From Paracoccaceae bacterium (lineage in GTDB: Bacteria > Pseudomonadota > Alphaproteobacteria > Rhodobacterales > Rhodobacteraceae): a stretch of DNA of 64,000 nt. The DNA is taken from the NCBI GenBank assembly GCA_033344815.1, contig JAWPMR010000001.1:3458136-3522135 (forward strand), written 5' to 3'. The notes under the pieces are model-generated. The model saw only the letters and a program-made list of their open reading frames with translations. It did not search any database and had not been told where the DNA came from. Made by a program: the position numbers and the translations under genes. This document shows, piece after piece, positions 8,461 through 16,313 of the stretch (position 1 is its first letter; every line of letters begins with the position of its first letter).

Positions 8461-8652
8461 ATGCCGCGCCTCATGCTCGTTCTCATTTTACATATCTTCA
8501 TCGGTTCGACCCTCGCAGGCTCCGCCGTGATTGCTGCTTTGTCGATCGGCTATGACACCCTGACCCCAATCCTGATCGCCGCCGCCGTTGGTTTCGTCGC
8601 GGCCTTCCCGATCAGTTGGTATGTCGTGAAACGGATCACCGGGGCGGCGTAA
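8461..8652 (+). CDS. Small two-helix inner-membrane protein
   Basis: A 63-residue protein with two predicted membrane helices: LMLVLILHIFIGSTLAGSAV (about residues 4-28) and LTPILIAAAVGFVAAFPISW (about 36-56), joined by a short polar turn (SIGYDT). It resembles tiny Rhodobacterales membrane proteins that databases sometimes mislabel as CTP synthetase because of gene neighbourhood. I assign no function. The ATG at 8461 has GGAG about seven bases upstream. The longer reading from 8392 would enter the repeat region and is rejected. Confidence 0.7.
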   Translation: MPRLMLVLILHIFIGSTLAGSAVIAALSIGYDTLTPILIAAAVGFVAAFPISWYVVKRITGAA

Positions 8653-8689
8653 GCCATCGGCGTCCGCCAAACCCCGTTTCCCCCAAATC

Positions 8690-8738
8690 ATACAAATCGG
8701 TGTACGGGCTGTGTACAGCCTGTGTACAGGTTGTGCAC
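8690..8738. promoter_or_regulatory. Array of TGTAC elements at 11-bp spacing, locus 1
   Basis: TGTAC occurs at 8701, 8712 and 8723, and TGCAC at 8734: four elements spaced exactly 11 bases, with TG before the second, third and fourth elements. An ATAC at 8690 continues the phase. This is about one helical turn, as expected if protein monomers bind side by side on one face of DNA. A related array is at 18768-18819. The binding protein is unknown. Confidence 0.6.
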
Positions 8739-8904
8739 ACCGCTTTTCCCTTCGAATTGGCCTTTTCGCGCCGCCAAAAGGATCACAGTCTCTACCCGGG
8801 GCCCCAGTTGTGAACCGCGCTCATGCACAGGGTGGAGTTGACCCATATCAAGGCTGGATTGTCGTGATTTGATATCCTGTTGGCACCAAAACAGGAGATG
8901 CGCT

Positions 8905-9219
8905 ATGGATATCGCCATTCAAAAAGTAACTCTGTTGGCCCGTCGCAAAGATCTGATAGGCATGATGCAGAAAATTGAAAATAGCCTGGACGAAACGCCT
9001 TCAAAGGACTGGGAAGACCGTTCATCTGAGCGACAAGGTGATGAAGTTCTGGAGGTCATCGGGCTCGAGGATCAGGCAGAGCTTAAACGCATCGACGCAG
9101 CCTTGGATCGTATAGAAAAGGGCACTTACGGGTCCTGTATGACCTGCGGAGCGGAGATAGACAGCGCGCGTCTGTCACTTGTTCCAGCGACACCATTCTG
9201 CCGTTTTTGCATGACTTAA
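8905..9219 (+). CDS. TraR/DksA-family zinc-finger protein
   Basis: A 104-residue protein ending in the DksA zinc finger: CMTCGAEIDSARLSLVPATP followed by FCRFC, that is CX2C-X17-CX2C with four cysteines. A helical N-terminal part with acidic residues (SKDWEDRSSERQGDEVLEV) would form the coiled coil that enters the RNA polymerase secondary channel in DksA. It is shorter than E. coli DksA (151 residues), so it belongs to the small DksA/TraR-like group. The ATG at 8905 has AGGAGA nine bases upstream. Likely role: tuning transcription with or without ppGpp, unproven for such short members. Confidence 0.88.
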   Translation: MDIAIQKVTLLARRKDLIGMMQKIENSLDETPSKDWEDRSSERQGDEVLEVIGLEDQAELKRIDAALDRIEKGTYGSCMTCGAEIDSARLSLVPATPFCRFCMT

Positions 9220-9248
9220 CAAGCGCTTGACTGGTGTTGGCGGTCTAG

Positions 9249-9279
9249 GCGATCCAGCCAAAAACCTGGGCTGGATCGC
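9249..9279. terminator. Bidirectional hairpin between convergent genes
   Basis: GCGATCCAGCC (9249-9259) is perfectly inverted as GGCTGGATCGC (9269-9279) around a nine-base loop. It lies between the stops of the DksA-like gene and the entericidin-like gene, which converge. No long T-run follows on either side, so the strength of termination is uncertain. Confidence 0.6.
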
Positions 9280-9320
9280 AATTGGAAATGGTTCGGCTGC
9301 ATTTGGCCAAAGCGGTGTTT

Positions 9321-9440
9321 TTATTCGACAGCGTTTTCCAAAGCTTCACCGGCGTTTTGGACATCACGGCCCACGCCTTTGGTTGTTTCACAGGCCGCCA
9401 GAGCCAACAGGACGGAGAGCAACGCAACAATTCTCAACAT
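9321..9440 (-). CDS. Entericidin-like small lipoprotein
   Basis: A 39-residue protein: signal peptide MLRIVALLSVLLALAACETT with lipobox LAAC, then a short mature peptide with KGVGRDVQNAGEALENAVE. This matches the entericidin A/B family, small membrane lipoproteins linked in E. coli to stationary-phase lysis and stress. The ATG at 9440 has AGGAAGA just upstream, and longer readings lack a ribosome site. Only one family member is present here, so an antidote/toxin pair as in E. coli ecnAB is not evident. Confidence 0.85.
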   Translation of the reverse strand: MLRIVALLSVLLALAACETTKGVGRDVQNAGEALENAVE

Positions 9441-9559
9441 GAGTCTTCCTCTTGATTTTATTTCGATTGGTGATCCAAGCATCTGATGGGGTTGAATATC
9501 TTGAAAAGCCGGACCCACACAAGAGCAACGATATACACTCAATGCGGGGACGTCGATTG

Positions 9560-10039
9560 CTAAGGTGCGCGGTAAAAGAGATATCTTTCCGGGTCAATTG
9601 TGACCGGTCCTGTGACTTGCGTGAAGCCAACCAGGGGCTGTTGACTGACCACCAGACCACCCGACCGCATCAGTGGAAGGATCAAAGGTGACAAACGCTC
9701 GCCTTCTTCAACATCCAACGCCTTGATTCCAAAGCCAAAATCATAGTGAGCCAAGGCCATCTTTGCATCCTTTGAGGCCAGATCTACCAGCACTTGATCC
9801 GCTTCTCCCAACAGTAAATCATCTGCTGGCGGGACGCAGGAAGGATGCGATTGTAACACACGGTCAATTACCCAAATGCGACGCTGAGGCAGTTTTTCCC
9901 GCAAATGATCATAAGTGCGCCCATTCCCAAGTCCCAGTTCCAGGACATCCCCGGGTAAATCGGCAATGAAATCCGCAGCCCAATTCAGCCCATCGATCTG
10001 GGCAGAAAGACGGCGGCGCATTGACTCTAAACGGCTCAT
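9560..10039 (-). CDS. Class I SAM-dependent methyltransferase-like protein
   Basis: A 159-residue Rossmann protein. Motif I is VLELGLGNGRTYDHL (about residues 32-46), binding S-adenosylmethionine; VIDR follows as the acidic end of strand 2, and SGGLVVSQQPL is a later strand. It lacks a separate substrate-binding domain. It is the last gene of a seven-gene minus-strand operon of glycan enzymes; its start overlaps the upstream deacetylase stop by four bases. A paralogue sits at 40163-40648 with the same ELGLGNGRTY motif. The substrate is unknown, plausibly the glycan made by the operon. Confidence 0.75.
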   Translation of the reverse strand: MSRLESMRRRLSAQIDGLNWAADFIADLPGDVLELGLGNGRTYDHLREKLPQRRIWVIDRVLQSHPSCVPPADDLLLGEADQVLVDLASKDAKMALAHYDFGFGIKALDVEEGERLSPLILPLMRSGGLVVSQQPLVGFTQVTGPVTIDPERYLFYRAP

Positions 10040-10797
10040 TCGATCTCCTTCAGTACGGATGCCAGAGACGTCGGTTTTGCAACGCCTTCCAGCAATTCAT
10101 TGAGAAAAGCGCGGGAAAAGTCCCAGATGGGAGACGTGTGCACTAGATGGTGGGTCAAGTAGCCAAACGGTTCTGAATTGTCAGCCCGCCCTACACGCCG
10201 CGTCTTGAGCAGTTCAACCGCAGTTGCAATGATCTGATCGGGATCCAAAAGATCCCGTGTGCCGTGCCAATCGATCGGATCCAGATGTGTGTTTACTTGA
10301 AGCAACCCGGGTGCGGCCATTGCCGTGCGTCGTGGTTGAAAGGCAGATACCATTTGGTAACCCACATCCGAAAGAATTTGCAGGTTCGAAGAATGCAACC
10401 TGTTCCAGGGCGGAACAAACACGCGCACTAAACGCGTGTCAAAAACCGACAGCATTTTTGTAAGTGCCTGCTCCAATTCCGCTTTTGAACCGGAACGTTG
10501 ATGGTCAAATTCAGATTTCTTTGCGCCGATGGGTGCGGTGTTGCGGTGTGCCCACCCGTGAATGATCGGAATGAATACCGATTGCGTACACACCGCATCG
10601 CGTAGTGAATTTTCGACAGCATCCGGGATCACTGCCAAATGAATCGGCAGACCCAAATCATCCGACAGCCTGGAGAGTTGCTCAAGCGCAGAGGTCGCGG
10701 CAATTGCGTCATCATCTCGCCACCACAGTGGCAGGGTTAGCCGATGCGCCCGCCATAAGGCGAGCTCGCGACGCAAAGGTGACCAGTCAGCGTTCAT
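10036..10797 (-). CDS. NodB-like polysaccharide deacetylase
   Basis: A 253-residue protein with features of carbohydrate esterase family 4-like enzymes: WWRDDDA near residue 25, with the Asp pair at the metal and base position, and IIHGWAHRN near residue 78, supplying a metal-binding His. FVPPWNRLH fits the motif 3 region with its catalytic Arg-side Pro-Pro-Trp. It would remove acyl groups from amino sugars. No signal peptide is visible, so it probably works on a cytoplasmic precursor, unlike many secreted family members. Its 5' end overlaps the glycosyltransferase stop by 11 bases. Confidence 0.75.
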   Translation of the reverse strand: MNADWSPLRRELALWRAHRLTLPLWWRDDDAIAATSALEQLSRLSDDLGLPIHLAVIPDAVENSLRDAVCTQSVFIPIIHGWAHRNTAPIGAKKSEFDHQRSGSKAELEQALTKMLSVFDTRLVRVFVPPWNRLHSSNLQILSDVGYQMVSAFQPRRTAMAAPGLLQVNTHLDPIDWHGTRDLLDPDQIIATAVELLKTRRVGRADNSEPFGYLTHHLVHTSPIWDFSRAFLNELLEGVAKPTSLASVLKEIE

Positions 10798-11917
10798 GCT
10801 TCAGGGCCTCCACTATTCCCACCGTTTTGGCCGCTCCATCCATGCCCTTTGTTTGGGGTAGCCTTGGGATGGCCCTGGTGACCTTTCTTACGTGCTCCAA
10901 CAAGGCGGCCCCGGTTAAATCGGCGTTCGTTAAAACGCTTATGCCCGGCAATTTGGCAAGCGCTTGGGCGCGTAATGTCTGCTCGACCTCATTGCCCGCG
11001 TCAAAGGGGACCAAAACCGCGGGCGTACCTGTTTGCAGCACATCAAGGGCTGTGTTGTACCCTGCCATGGAAACGGATGCACAGGCTGTTTTCAACAACT
11101 CTCGAAAATCCGGGCGTGCAGGTTCAACGACAACATTTGCAGGCGCGCGCGCTTGTAAATCACTCACGTTTTCCCGTGCCTGACGGCCGCCAACCAGCAG
11201 GTGCCATCGTCGCATTGGATCAAGCGTTGCAGCCGTAAGTGCCGCACAAAAAAGCTCTGCGCCAACATCGCCTCCGCCAGCACTGATCAGCACAGTGTTT
11301 GATCTTTGTCGTTTTGATTCAGGTATCGGCGGGGCAACGAAACCGGTGTAGTGGAGCAGGGGCGCTAGACGTCTCGTGACGGGCCAGCTGATCTCCAGCG
11401 GTGTAACCTCCGGGTCCGAATGCACAAGCACCGCATCATAATAGGTCGTGATCATATTCTCGGTTGCCTGTGCTTTGGCAGGCTTGGACGGCGGCGCCAG
11501 AATGTCTCGGATGGAGGCACAGATGAGCGGCGGCATCGGCAATTTGCAGGCTAAATCGAGCAGATGGCGGAATTCTGTGGCCAGCACCCGTCGCCCAAAT
11601 GGAAAGAGTTCCGTGATCAAGACGTCCGGTTGAATATCGCTCAAAGCGCGTTCTAGCATTTGTGCACGCGCGCTCATCGTATCCTGCCCGGCCTCGTCAC
11701 CCTCCTCGGTCAAGAGACGTGTGAAGTTAACTCCATCCGAACGCAGAGAGGGCAACTGCAGAAGGTTCAATCCAGTGCTGCTCAGTTGAGGAGCAGGCGT
11801 ACCGCCAGAGACGACGGTAGCGTTATGCCCGGCGGCTTTGAAGGCATTGGCGATTGTAAGCGCCCGCGACAGGTGGCCCGTGCCCAGCAAATGGGTGACA
11901 ACGATCATGACCTTCAT
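10787..11917 (-). CDS. GT-B glycosyltransferase, MurG-like (GT28-type)
   Basis: A 376-residue protein beginning MKVMIVVTHLLGTGHLSRAL, the Gly-rich loop of MurG-like GT-B enzymes. The C-terminal half carries VLISAGGGDVGAELFCAAL and SMAGYNTALDVLQTGTPAVL, the nucleotide-sugar site. I chose the ATG at 11917 because the extended frame upstream lies inside the phosphatase gene and is not protein-like. The start overlaps the phosphatase stop by four bases (ATGA). It is related in plan to the glycosyltransferase that opens this operon (14809-16032). Donor and acceptor sugars cannot be read. Confidence 0.85.
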   Translation of the reverse strand: MKVMIVVTHLLGTGHLSRALTIANAFKAAGHNATVVSGGTPAPQLSSTGLNLLQLPSLRSDGVNFTRLLTEEGDEAGQDTMSARAQMLERALSDIQPDVLITELFPFGRRVLATEFRHLLDLACKLPMPPLICASIRDILAPPSKPAKAQATENMITTYYDAVLVHSDPEVTPLEISWPVTRRLAPLLHYTGFVAPPIPESKRQRSNTVLISAGGGDVGAELFCAALTAATLDPMRRWHLLVGGRQARENVSDLQARAPANVVVEPARPDFRELLKTACASVSMAGYNTALDVLQTGTPAVLVPFDAGNEVEQTLRAQALAKLPGISVLTNADLTGAALLEHVRKVTRAIPRLPQTKGMDGAAKTVGIVEALKHER

Positions 11918-12498
11918 GAAGTGCGTTCCGATAATCGAACCGACGCATTCTCGGCGGACCAGTCTCGATCTGTAACGGTGATGACGAACAGGCGGTTGCG
12001 TTTGATCTGGAACGGGGCGGGTCCCGCAAAATCCCAGCCTGTGGCCTGTGCCATCAAGACCCGCATGATGCCGATATGGCAGACCACCACGACATCCCCG
12101 CTCAATGATTGGACCCATGGGCGCAACCGGGTGCGCAGATCGGCAGGGCTTTCGCCATTTGGCGGTCGATAGTGCCAGCCCCATTCCTCGATATCGCGAA
12201 ATCCGGAATTCGGGTCAGCCCGAAGGATCGCGCCTTCTTTGCCTTCCCAGTCACCCCAATCCATTTCAATCAGAGCCGGATCTGTTTTCGGGCGTTGATC
12301 CGATACCAATTCGGCAGTTCGTATGGCGCGTTTTAGGGGACTGGACCAAAGGGTTGCTCCTTGCCATTGCTCGGGCAAAACCAACCGACTCAGTTGCTTC
12401 TCGGCGGCGTCATCCAATGCAATATCCGTGCGCCCCTGAATGCGGCCCTCACGGTTCCATGGCGTATGCCCGTGACGCAGCAAGGCCAGCCGTATCAT
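11914..12498 (-). CDS. Histidine phosphatase family protein
   Basis: A 194-residue member of the phosphoglycerate-mutase-like superfamily: LLRHGHTPWNREGRIQGRTD at residues 6-25 contains the RHG motif whose His takes the phosphate. A Glu-bearing segment (MDWGDWEGKE, about residues 79-88) and VVCHIGIMRVL near residue 143 supply the acid and the second His. In a glycan operon it may dephosphorylate a sugar phosphate intermediate. Both ends overlap neighbours by four bases, so translation is probably coupled. Confidence 0.88.
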   Translation of the reverse strand: MIRLALLRHGHTPWNREGRIQGRTDIALDDAAEKQLSRLVLPEQWQGATLWSSPLKRAIRTAELVSDQRPKTDPALIEMDWGDWEGKEGAILRADPNSGFRDIEEWGWHYRPPNGESPADLRTRLRPWVQSLSGDVVVVCHIGIMRVLMAQATGWDFAGPAPFQIKRNRLFVITVTDRDWSAENASVRLSERTS

Positions 12499-13568
12499 GT
12501 GAGCGCCTCAGCAATGGCACCGCAAAGCACATCGCTGGCCCCGGTGATCAGGTGATGTGCCGCGATGTGCTCACGCGCAGCCTGACCGCGGCGGATCCGT
12601 TCGCAGCGATCCTTCAGGAGCAAATCCAATTCCACGGCAAGTGCCTCTGCGCCTTCTTCCGGAAGTGGATAGGTGCCCGGCGCCAACACATCAATCACGC
12701 CAGGTCGGTGTTGTGCAACGACGGGCAAACCGGCGGCCTGTGCCTCCAGATAGGTCACGCCAAAAGCTTCGTTCACGCCGGGCCAAAACAGCAAGCTGGC
12801 CTCGCCATATGCCGCAGACAGCGCCTCCGCGTTCAAAGAACCGCGCAGTTCCACCTGATCGCCAAATCGATGCATCATGGAAGCGACGGCACTCAGGGCT
12901 GGCCCATCACCTGCGATGACCAAGCGCCAGTCTGCGGTCTTGAGCAGATCGAGAGTATCAGCGATAAGTTCATAGGACGCAAATTTGTCGCCATGACGCA
13001 ACATGCCGACGCTGAGCATCGCGCCATTGCTTGGACTGGCAGGCGGCAGTACTGCGCGGGCCAGGAAGGGCCGCAGATGAATGATCTTTTGATTTGGCCG
13101 TTTGTACGCATACAAGGCTTCTGCATCTCGGCGCGTCAGATGAAAAATTGCATCCGCCGCATCACTGGCGGCTTCGGCGGCCTGCGCAAATGCCGCCCAT
13201 GGTCCGGTCAACCGCTTGCGCGCGCGCGTCGCTTCAATTTGGAAGTAGGGCAAGTTTAACCCCGCCGCGACTCTTGGGCCAACGAGATCAGGCGCTTTAT
13301 AGTAACTGTGATAGGTGATCCAAACCTGCCAGTCTGAACGACGTCCCTGTTCGATCAAGCGTGATGCTTCGGCCTCTGCTGCGGCGAACAGGCGCTCTTG
13401 CGTTTGCGCGTTGCCCTGTTTGTCCACGGTTTGCAGCGTTGAAACCAGATCGGCCTGGATGTTGCCATACCTGAGGGCTTGCAGAATGGCCCGACCCATG
13501 GCGCGGTCCCCAGAAGGCACCGGGTGCGTCGGGGGTTTCATGGGCGCATAAAACGCGACATTTGTCAT
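12495..13568 (-). CDS. Glycosyltransferase, GT-B fold (family 1/4 type)
   Basis: A 357-residue protein. The N-terminal half is a Rossmann domain starting TNVAFYAPMKPP. The C-terminal half has WRLVIAGDGPAL and the donor-binding signature LFWPGVNEAFGVTYLEAQ followed by AAGLPVV, in which the EX7E motif begins at the Glu of NEAFG. It would add a sugar from an NDP-sugar on the cytoplasmic face. The start overlaps the upstream glycosyltransferase stop and the end overlaps the phosphatase start, each by four bases. Confidence 0.87.
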   Translation of the reverse strand: MTNVAFYAPMKPPTHPVPSGDRAMGRAILQALRYGNIQADLVSTLQTVDKQGNAQTQERLFAAAEAEASRLIEQGRRSDWQVWITYHSYYKAPDLVGPRVAAGLNLPYFQIEATRARKRLTGPWAAFAQAAEAASDAADAIFHLTRRDAEALYAYKRPNQKIIHLRPFLARAVLPPASPSNGAMLSVGMLRHGDKFASYELIADTLDLLKTADWRLVIAGDGPALSAVASMMHRFGDQVELRGSLNAEALSAAYGEASLLFWPGVNEAFGVTYLEAQAAGLPVVAQHRPGVIDVLAPGTYPLPEEGAEALAVELDLLLKDRCERIRRGQAAREHIAAHHLITGASDVLCGAIAEALT

Positions 13569-14812
13569 CGTGGGTTGTCCAGCATGTGCGTCAGTCGTTT
13601 TTTCAGATGCGCGATCCCCGGTGGCATCTGGAACTCGGAGATCAAACGCTCAAAGGCCGCATCAGCCATCTTTCCCGCCTTGTCCGGATCCTGCGCGAGC
13701 ATCTCTATTTCGCGCGCGATACTGGCAGGATCGTCGTCACTCAAAACACCGTGGATCCCAGTGTCAATAAACTCCGGAATGGCAGAGACCGGTGTCGATA
13801 AAATGGCAAGTTTCTGACTCGCCGCCTCCATCAACACGTTAGGCAATCCGTCGCGGTCCCCATCAGACGCAATACGACTGGGGAGCACAAAGAGATCAGC
13901 TTCGCGCATCGCCGCAATGACTTCAGGCTGATCACTTGGTCCACGCCACGTGATGCGATCAGAAACACCAAGTTGTTGTGCCAGGGCCTGCAAGTCGTCT
14001 TTCAATGTTCCGCCACCAATGTGGGTCCAGTGCCAGATCAGCGTCTCGGGGAGAAGCGCAAAGGCCTTGATCAACCGGTCAAATCCCTTTTTCTCAACCA
14101 GACGGCCCACTGAAATGAGCGCAATGGGATCACCAGATTTGCGAGGCTCTCGCAAAGGTGGTTCGGGGAATCTGGTCAGGTCCAGACCGTGATAGACCAG
14201 ATCGACGCGGTCCGGTGTATCCGCGAGTGATTGCAAATGTGCGGCGCCAAATGCCGTACAGGTTGCCCCAAACGTCGCCCCGTGACTTTTTGCACAGAGT
14301 TTTTCGCGCAACTCCCATTCTGGAGAGGTCCAAATGTCTTTGGCATGGGCCGAAAACGACCAGGGCAAATCGCGCAACATCGCAGCATATCGCGCCACAG
14401 AGGCAGGAGTATGCAGAAAATGGGCATAGAGCCCATCCGTTTGCGGCGGTAATTCCCGCGCAAGGACACAGGCCTGCCCAAACCGACGCGCTCGATTGGG
14501 GGTGCGGTCGCGCTTATAATCTGCTCTTATGGCGCGCCAAGCCTCCATGAACCCTGGGCGTTTTATCGCATACAGAAATCCTCGCAAAACCCGCACAGGC
14601 TCGTCTTTGAGGTATTCCGGTAGATAGTGTACCCGCGCACGCAGACGATCGTGCAAAGGATGGGTTTTTGTGTCCGTCGGATGGCGCAGAGACCAGATTT
14701 CAAACCCCACACCGGCCTCTTCAAGAGCAACAAGTTCCTGCGCGATAAAGGTTTCCGACAGGCGCGGCCAGCCTTTGACGACCACGCCGAGGCGCGCATG
14801 ATTTGAGTTCAT
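13565..14812 (-). CDS. Glycosyltransferase family 4-type enzyme
   Basis: A 415-residue GT-B enzyme. The N-terminus GVVVKGWPRLSETFIAQEL is typical of a group of GT4 enzymes near colanic-acid WcaL-like proteins. The donor domain contains ISVGRLVEKKGFDRLIKAF and then ASDGDRDGLPNVLMEAASQK, with the expected EX7E-like acidic residues. It works in the seven-gene operon, overlapping both neighbours by four bases. The acceptor is unknown. Confidence 0.88.
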   Translation of the reverse strand: MNSNHARLGVVVKGWPRLSETFIAQELVALEEAGVGFEIWSLRHPTDTKTHPLHDRLRARVHYLPEYLKDEPVRVLRGFLYAIKRPGFMEAWRAIRADYKRDRTPNRARRFGQACVLARELPPQTDGLYAHFLHTPASVARYAAMLRDLPWSFSAHAKDIWTSPEWELREKLCAKSHGATFGATCTAFGAAHLQSLADTPDRVDLVYHGLDLTRFPEPPLREPRKSGDPIALISVGRLVEKKGFDRLIKAFALLPETLIWHWTHIGGGTLKDDLQALAQQLGVSDRITWRGPSDQPEVIAAMREADLFVLPSRIASDGDRDGLPNVLMEAASQKLAILSTPVSAIPEFIDTGIHGVLSDDDPASIAREIEMLAQDPDKAGKMADAAFERLISEFQMPPGIAHLKKRLTHMLDNPR

Positions 14813-16032
14813 TTATCCGCCATCAAAAGCGCGGCGCGGGCCACCACCACATCCAACCCGTCCAGCAACCCATTTGCACCTGCATGTGAGGGTTTCTTCT
14901 GTGACGGCAAGGCGCGAATGAAATCGATCATGGTCTGCGCGGTCATGCCATCGCGATGCTCATCCAGCATCCGGATAAGCCCAAGTTCTTCGGCGCGCGC
15001 GGCGCGGATCCACTGTTCCATCCGCGGGACGGTGCGCGGCACGATCACGGCGCGTTTGTCAAAGGAGAGCACTTCACAAAACGTGTTGTACCCGCCCATG
15101 CAGATCACCCCTTCGGCCCCGGCAAAAAGCGCTTCGATCTTGGAATCAAATCCAAGTGCGGTAACGCGGCCGTTCAGCTTTGCCACGCGCGCATCAAAGG
15201 CCTCTCTGACTTCACCGGACAGGAAGGGGCCATAGACGAGCACGGCATCCGGCTTGAGCGTGGGATCGGTTTCATAGGCCTTGATGGCAAGGTTTACCAT
15301 GGACTGCCCATCGCCCCCACCGCCGGGTGTGATCAAAACATAAGGCGTTTCCGGGATCTCGGCCGCATCCGTGACTTCACGGCGCAAGTACCCCGTCCAG
15401 TAAATCCGCGCACGCGTTGCATCAGAGAGGCGCAACCCTTCTGTCGGGTCATAAACCGCGCGGGGTCCATAGACCCAGATCTGATGGTAAAAGCGTTCTG
15501 TCGCTTCAACAGCGCCTTTGCGGTCCCATTCAGCGGCCAGCACCGCGGGTTCGTCCAACACATCGCGCAAACCCAGAACACATTGTGTTGTGCCGCGCTT
15601 TTCCAGCCATTCCAGAGTCGGGAGCAATTCGCCGCGAAATCCGGTGGGTTCTTTGTCTACGATCAACAGGTCGGGTTCGTATTGCTCGACGGCCGTTTGT
15701 ATCAGACCGGAGCGCATCTTGGTGGTTTCATCGATATCCAATCCCAGCGTCTGACTGACATAGGAACCGTCGGGAAGCTTGGTGACGCCGGGCAGGCGCA
15801 TGTGATCCACCCGCTCGGGGAAAGTGAACCGGCCCGCAACCGGAGAGCCGGTCAAGATGATCGCCGATGCGTTTGGATCAGCCGCAGTAAGCGCCGTTGC
15901 AAGAGCACGGGATCTGCGAAGATGCCCCAAACCGAATGTATCATGGCTGTAAAGCATAACCCGCAAAGAACGTTTGGGTTCTGTGCTTGCGTCCCGTTCG
16001 GACGGCGAATCCAATTCCCGAAACACGTTCAT
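14809..16032 (-). CDS. GT-B glycosyltransferase, MurG-like, first gene of the operon
   Basis: A 407-residue protein with RVMLYSHDTFGLGHLRRSRA near residue 25, a Gly-rich loop like that of MurG, and a C-terminal domain with VLITPGGGGDGQSM and VICMGGYNTFCEVLSFDKRA. The arrangement parallels the enzyme at 10787-11917, suggesting an old duplication. It has no membrane segments and probably sits at the inner face of the membrane. It is the promoter-proximal gene of the operon; a 281-base divergent gap separates it from the MscS-type channel gene and presumably holds the promoter. Confidence 0.82.
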   Translation of the reverse strand: MNVFRELDSPSERDASTEPKRSLRVMLYSHDTFGLGHLRRSRALATALTAADPNASAIILTGSPVAGRFTFPERVDHMRLPGVTKLPDGSYVSQTLGLDIDETTKMRSGLIQTAVEQYEPDLLIVDKEPTGFRGELLPTLEWLEKRGTTQCVLGLRDVLDEPAVLAAEWDRKGAVEATERFYHQIWVYGPRAVYDPTEGLRLSDATRARIYWTGYLRREVTDAAEIPETPYVLITPGGGGDGQSMVNLAIKAYETDPTLKPDAVLVYGPFLSGEVREAFDARVAKLNGRVTALGFDSKIEALFAGAEGVICMGGYNTFCEVLSFDKRAVIVPRTVPRMEQWIRAARAEELGLIRMLDEHRDGMTAQTMIDFIRALPSQKKPSHAGANGLLDGLDVVVARAALLMADK

Positions 16033-16313
16033 GATGGTCGTCCGCCTGTTCCACAGTTGTCGTCGGAAAAGGTGCCGGATGGTGTAATTAGTCGCATGTC
16101 AGCCGTCGCGCAAAGTAAAAATTCAGGCACATCGGCCAGTCCTTGGATTGGTCGAAAACTCGTGATTTCCCGTTCCCAGTGACTGTTTGGCATAAAAGTG
16201 AACCATGTGCAAAACACCAGTGCTCGCGCCGACGTGCTTGGATGTGCGATTGCAATGGACCATGCGGTCCCCTACCGTCAAACACCAATTGCGTTTTGTT
16301 TGGAATTTCCTCT

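Noticed and set aside
8701-8738. Possible CRISPR or short tandem repeat array
   Set aside because: The unit is 11 bases, far too short for CRISPR repeats and spacers, and there are no cas genes. Better read as phased protein-binding sites.
9321-9440. Entericidin toxin-antitoxin pair
   Set aside because: Only one small lipoprotein is present; no second entericidin gene is adjacent, so a pair as in E. coli is not supported.
12105-13259. 384-codon plus-strand open frame opposite the phosphatase and a glycosyltransferase
   Set aside because: It crosses two real genes with catalytic motifs and has no conserved-looking sequence of its own.
14956-16182. 408-codon plus-strand open frame opposite the first glycosyltransferase gene of the operon
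   Set aside because: Antisense shadow of a gene with clear GT-B motifs; no ribosome site or recognisable domain.
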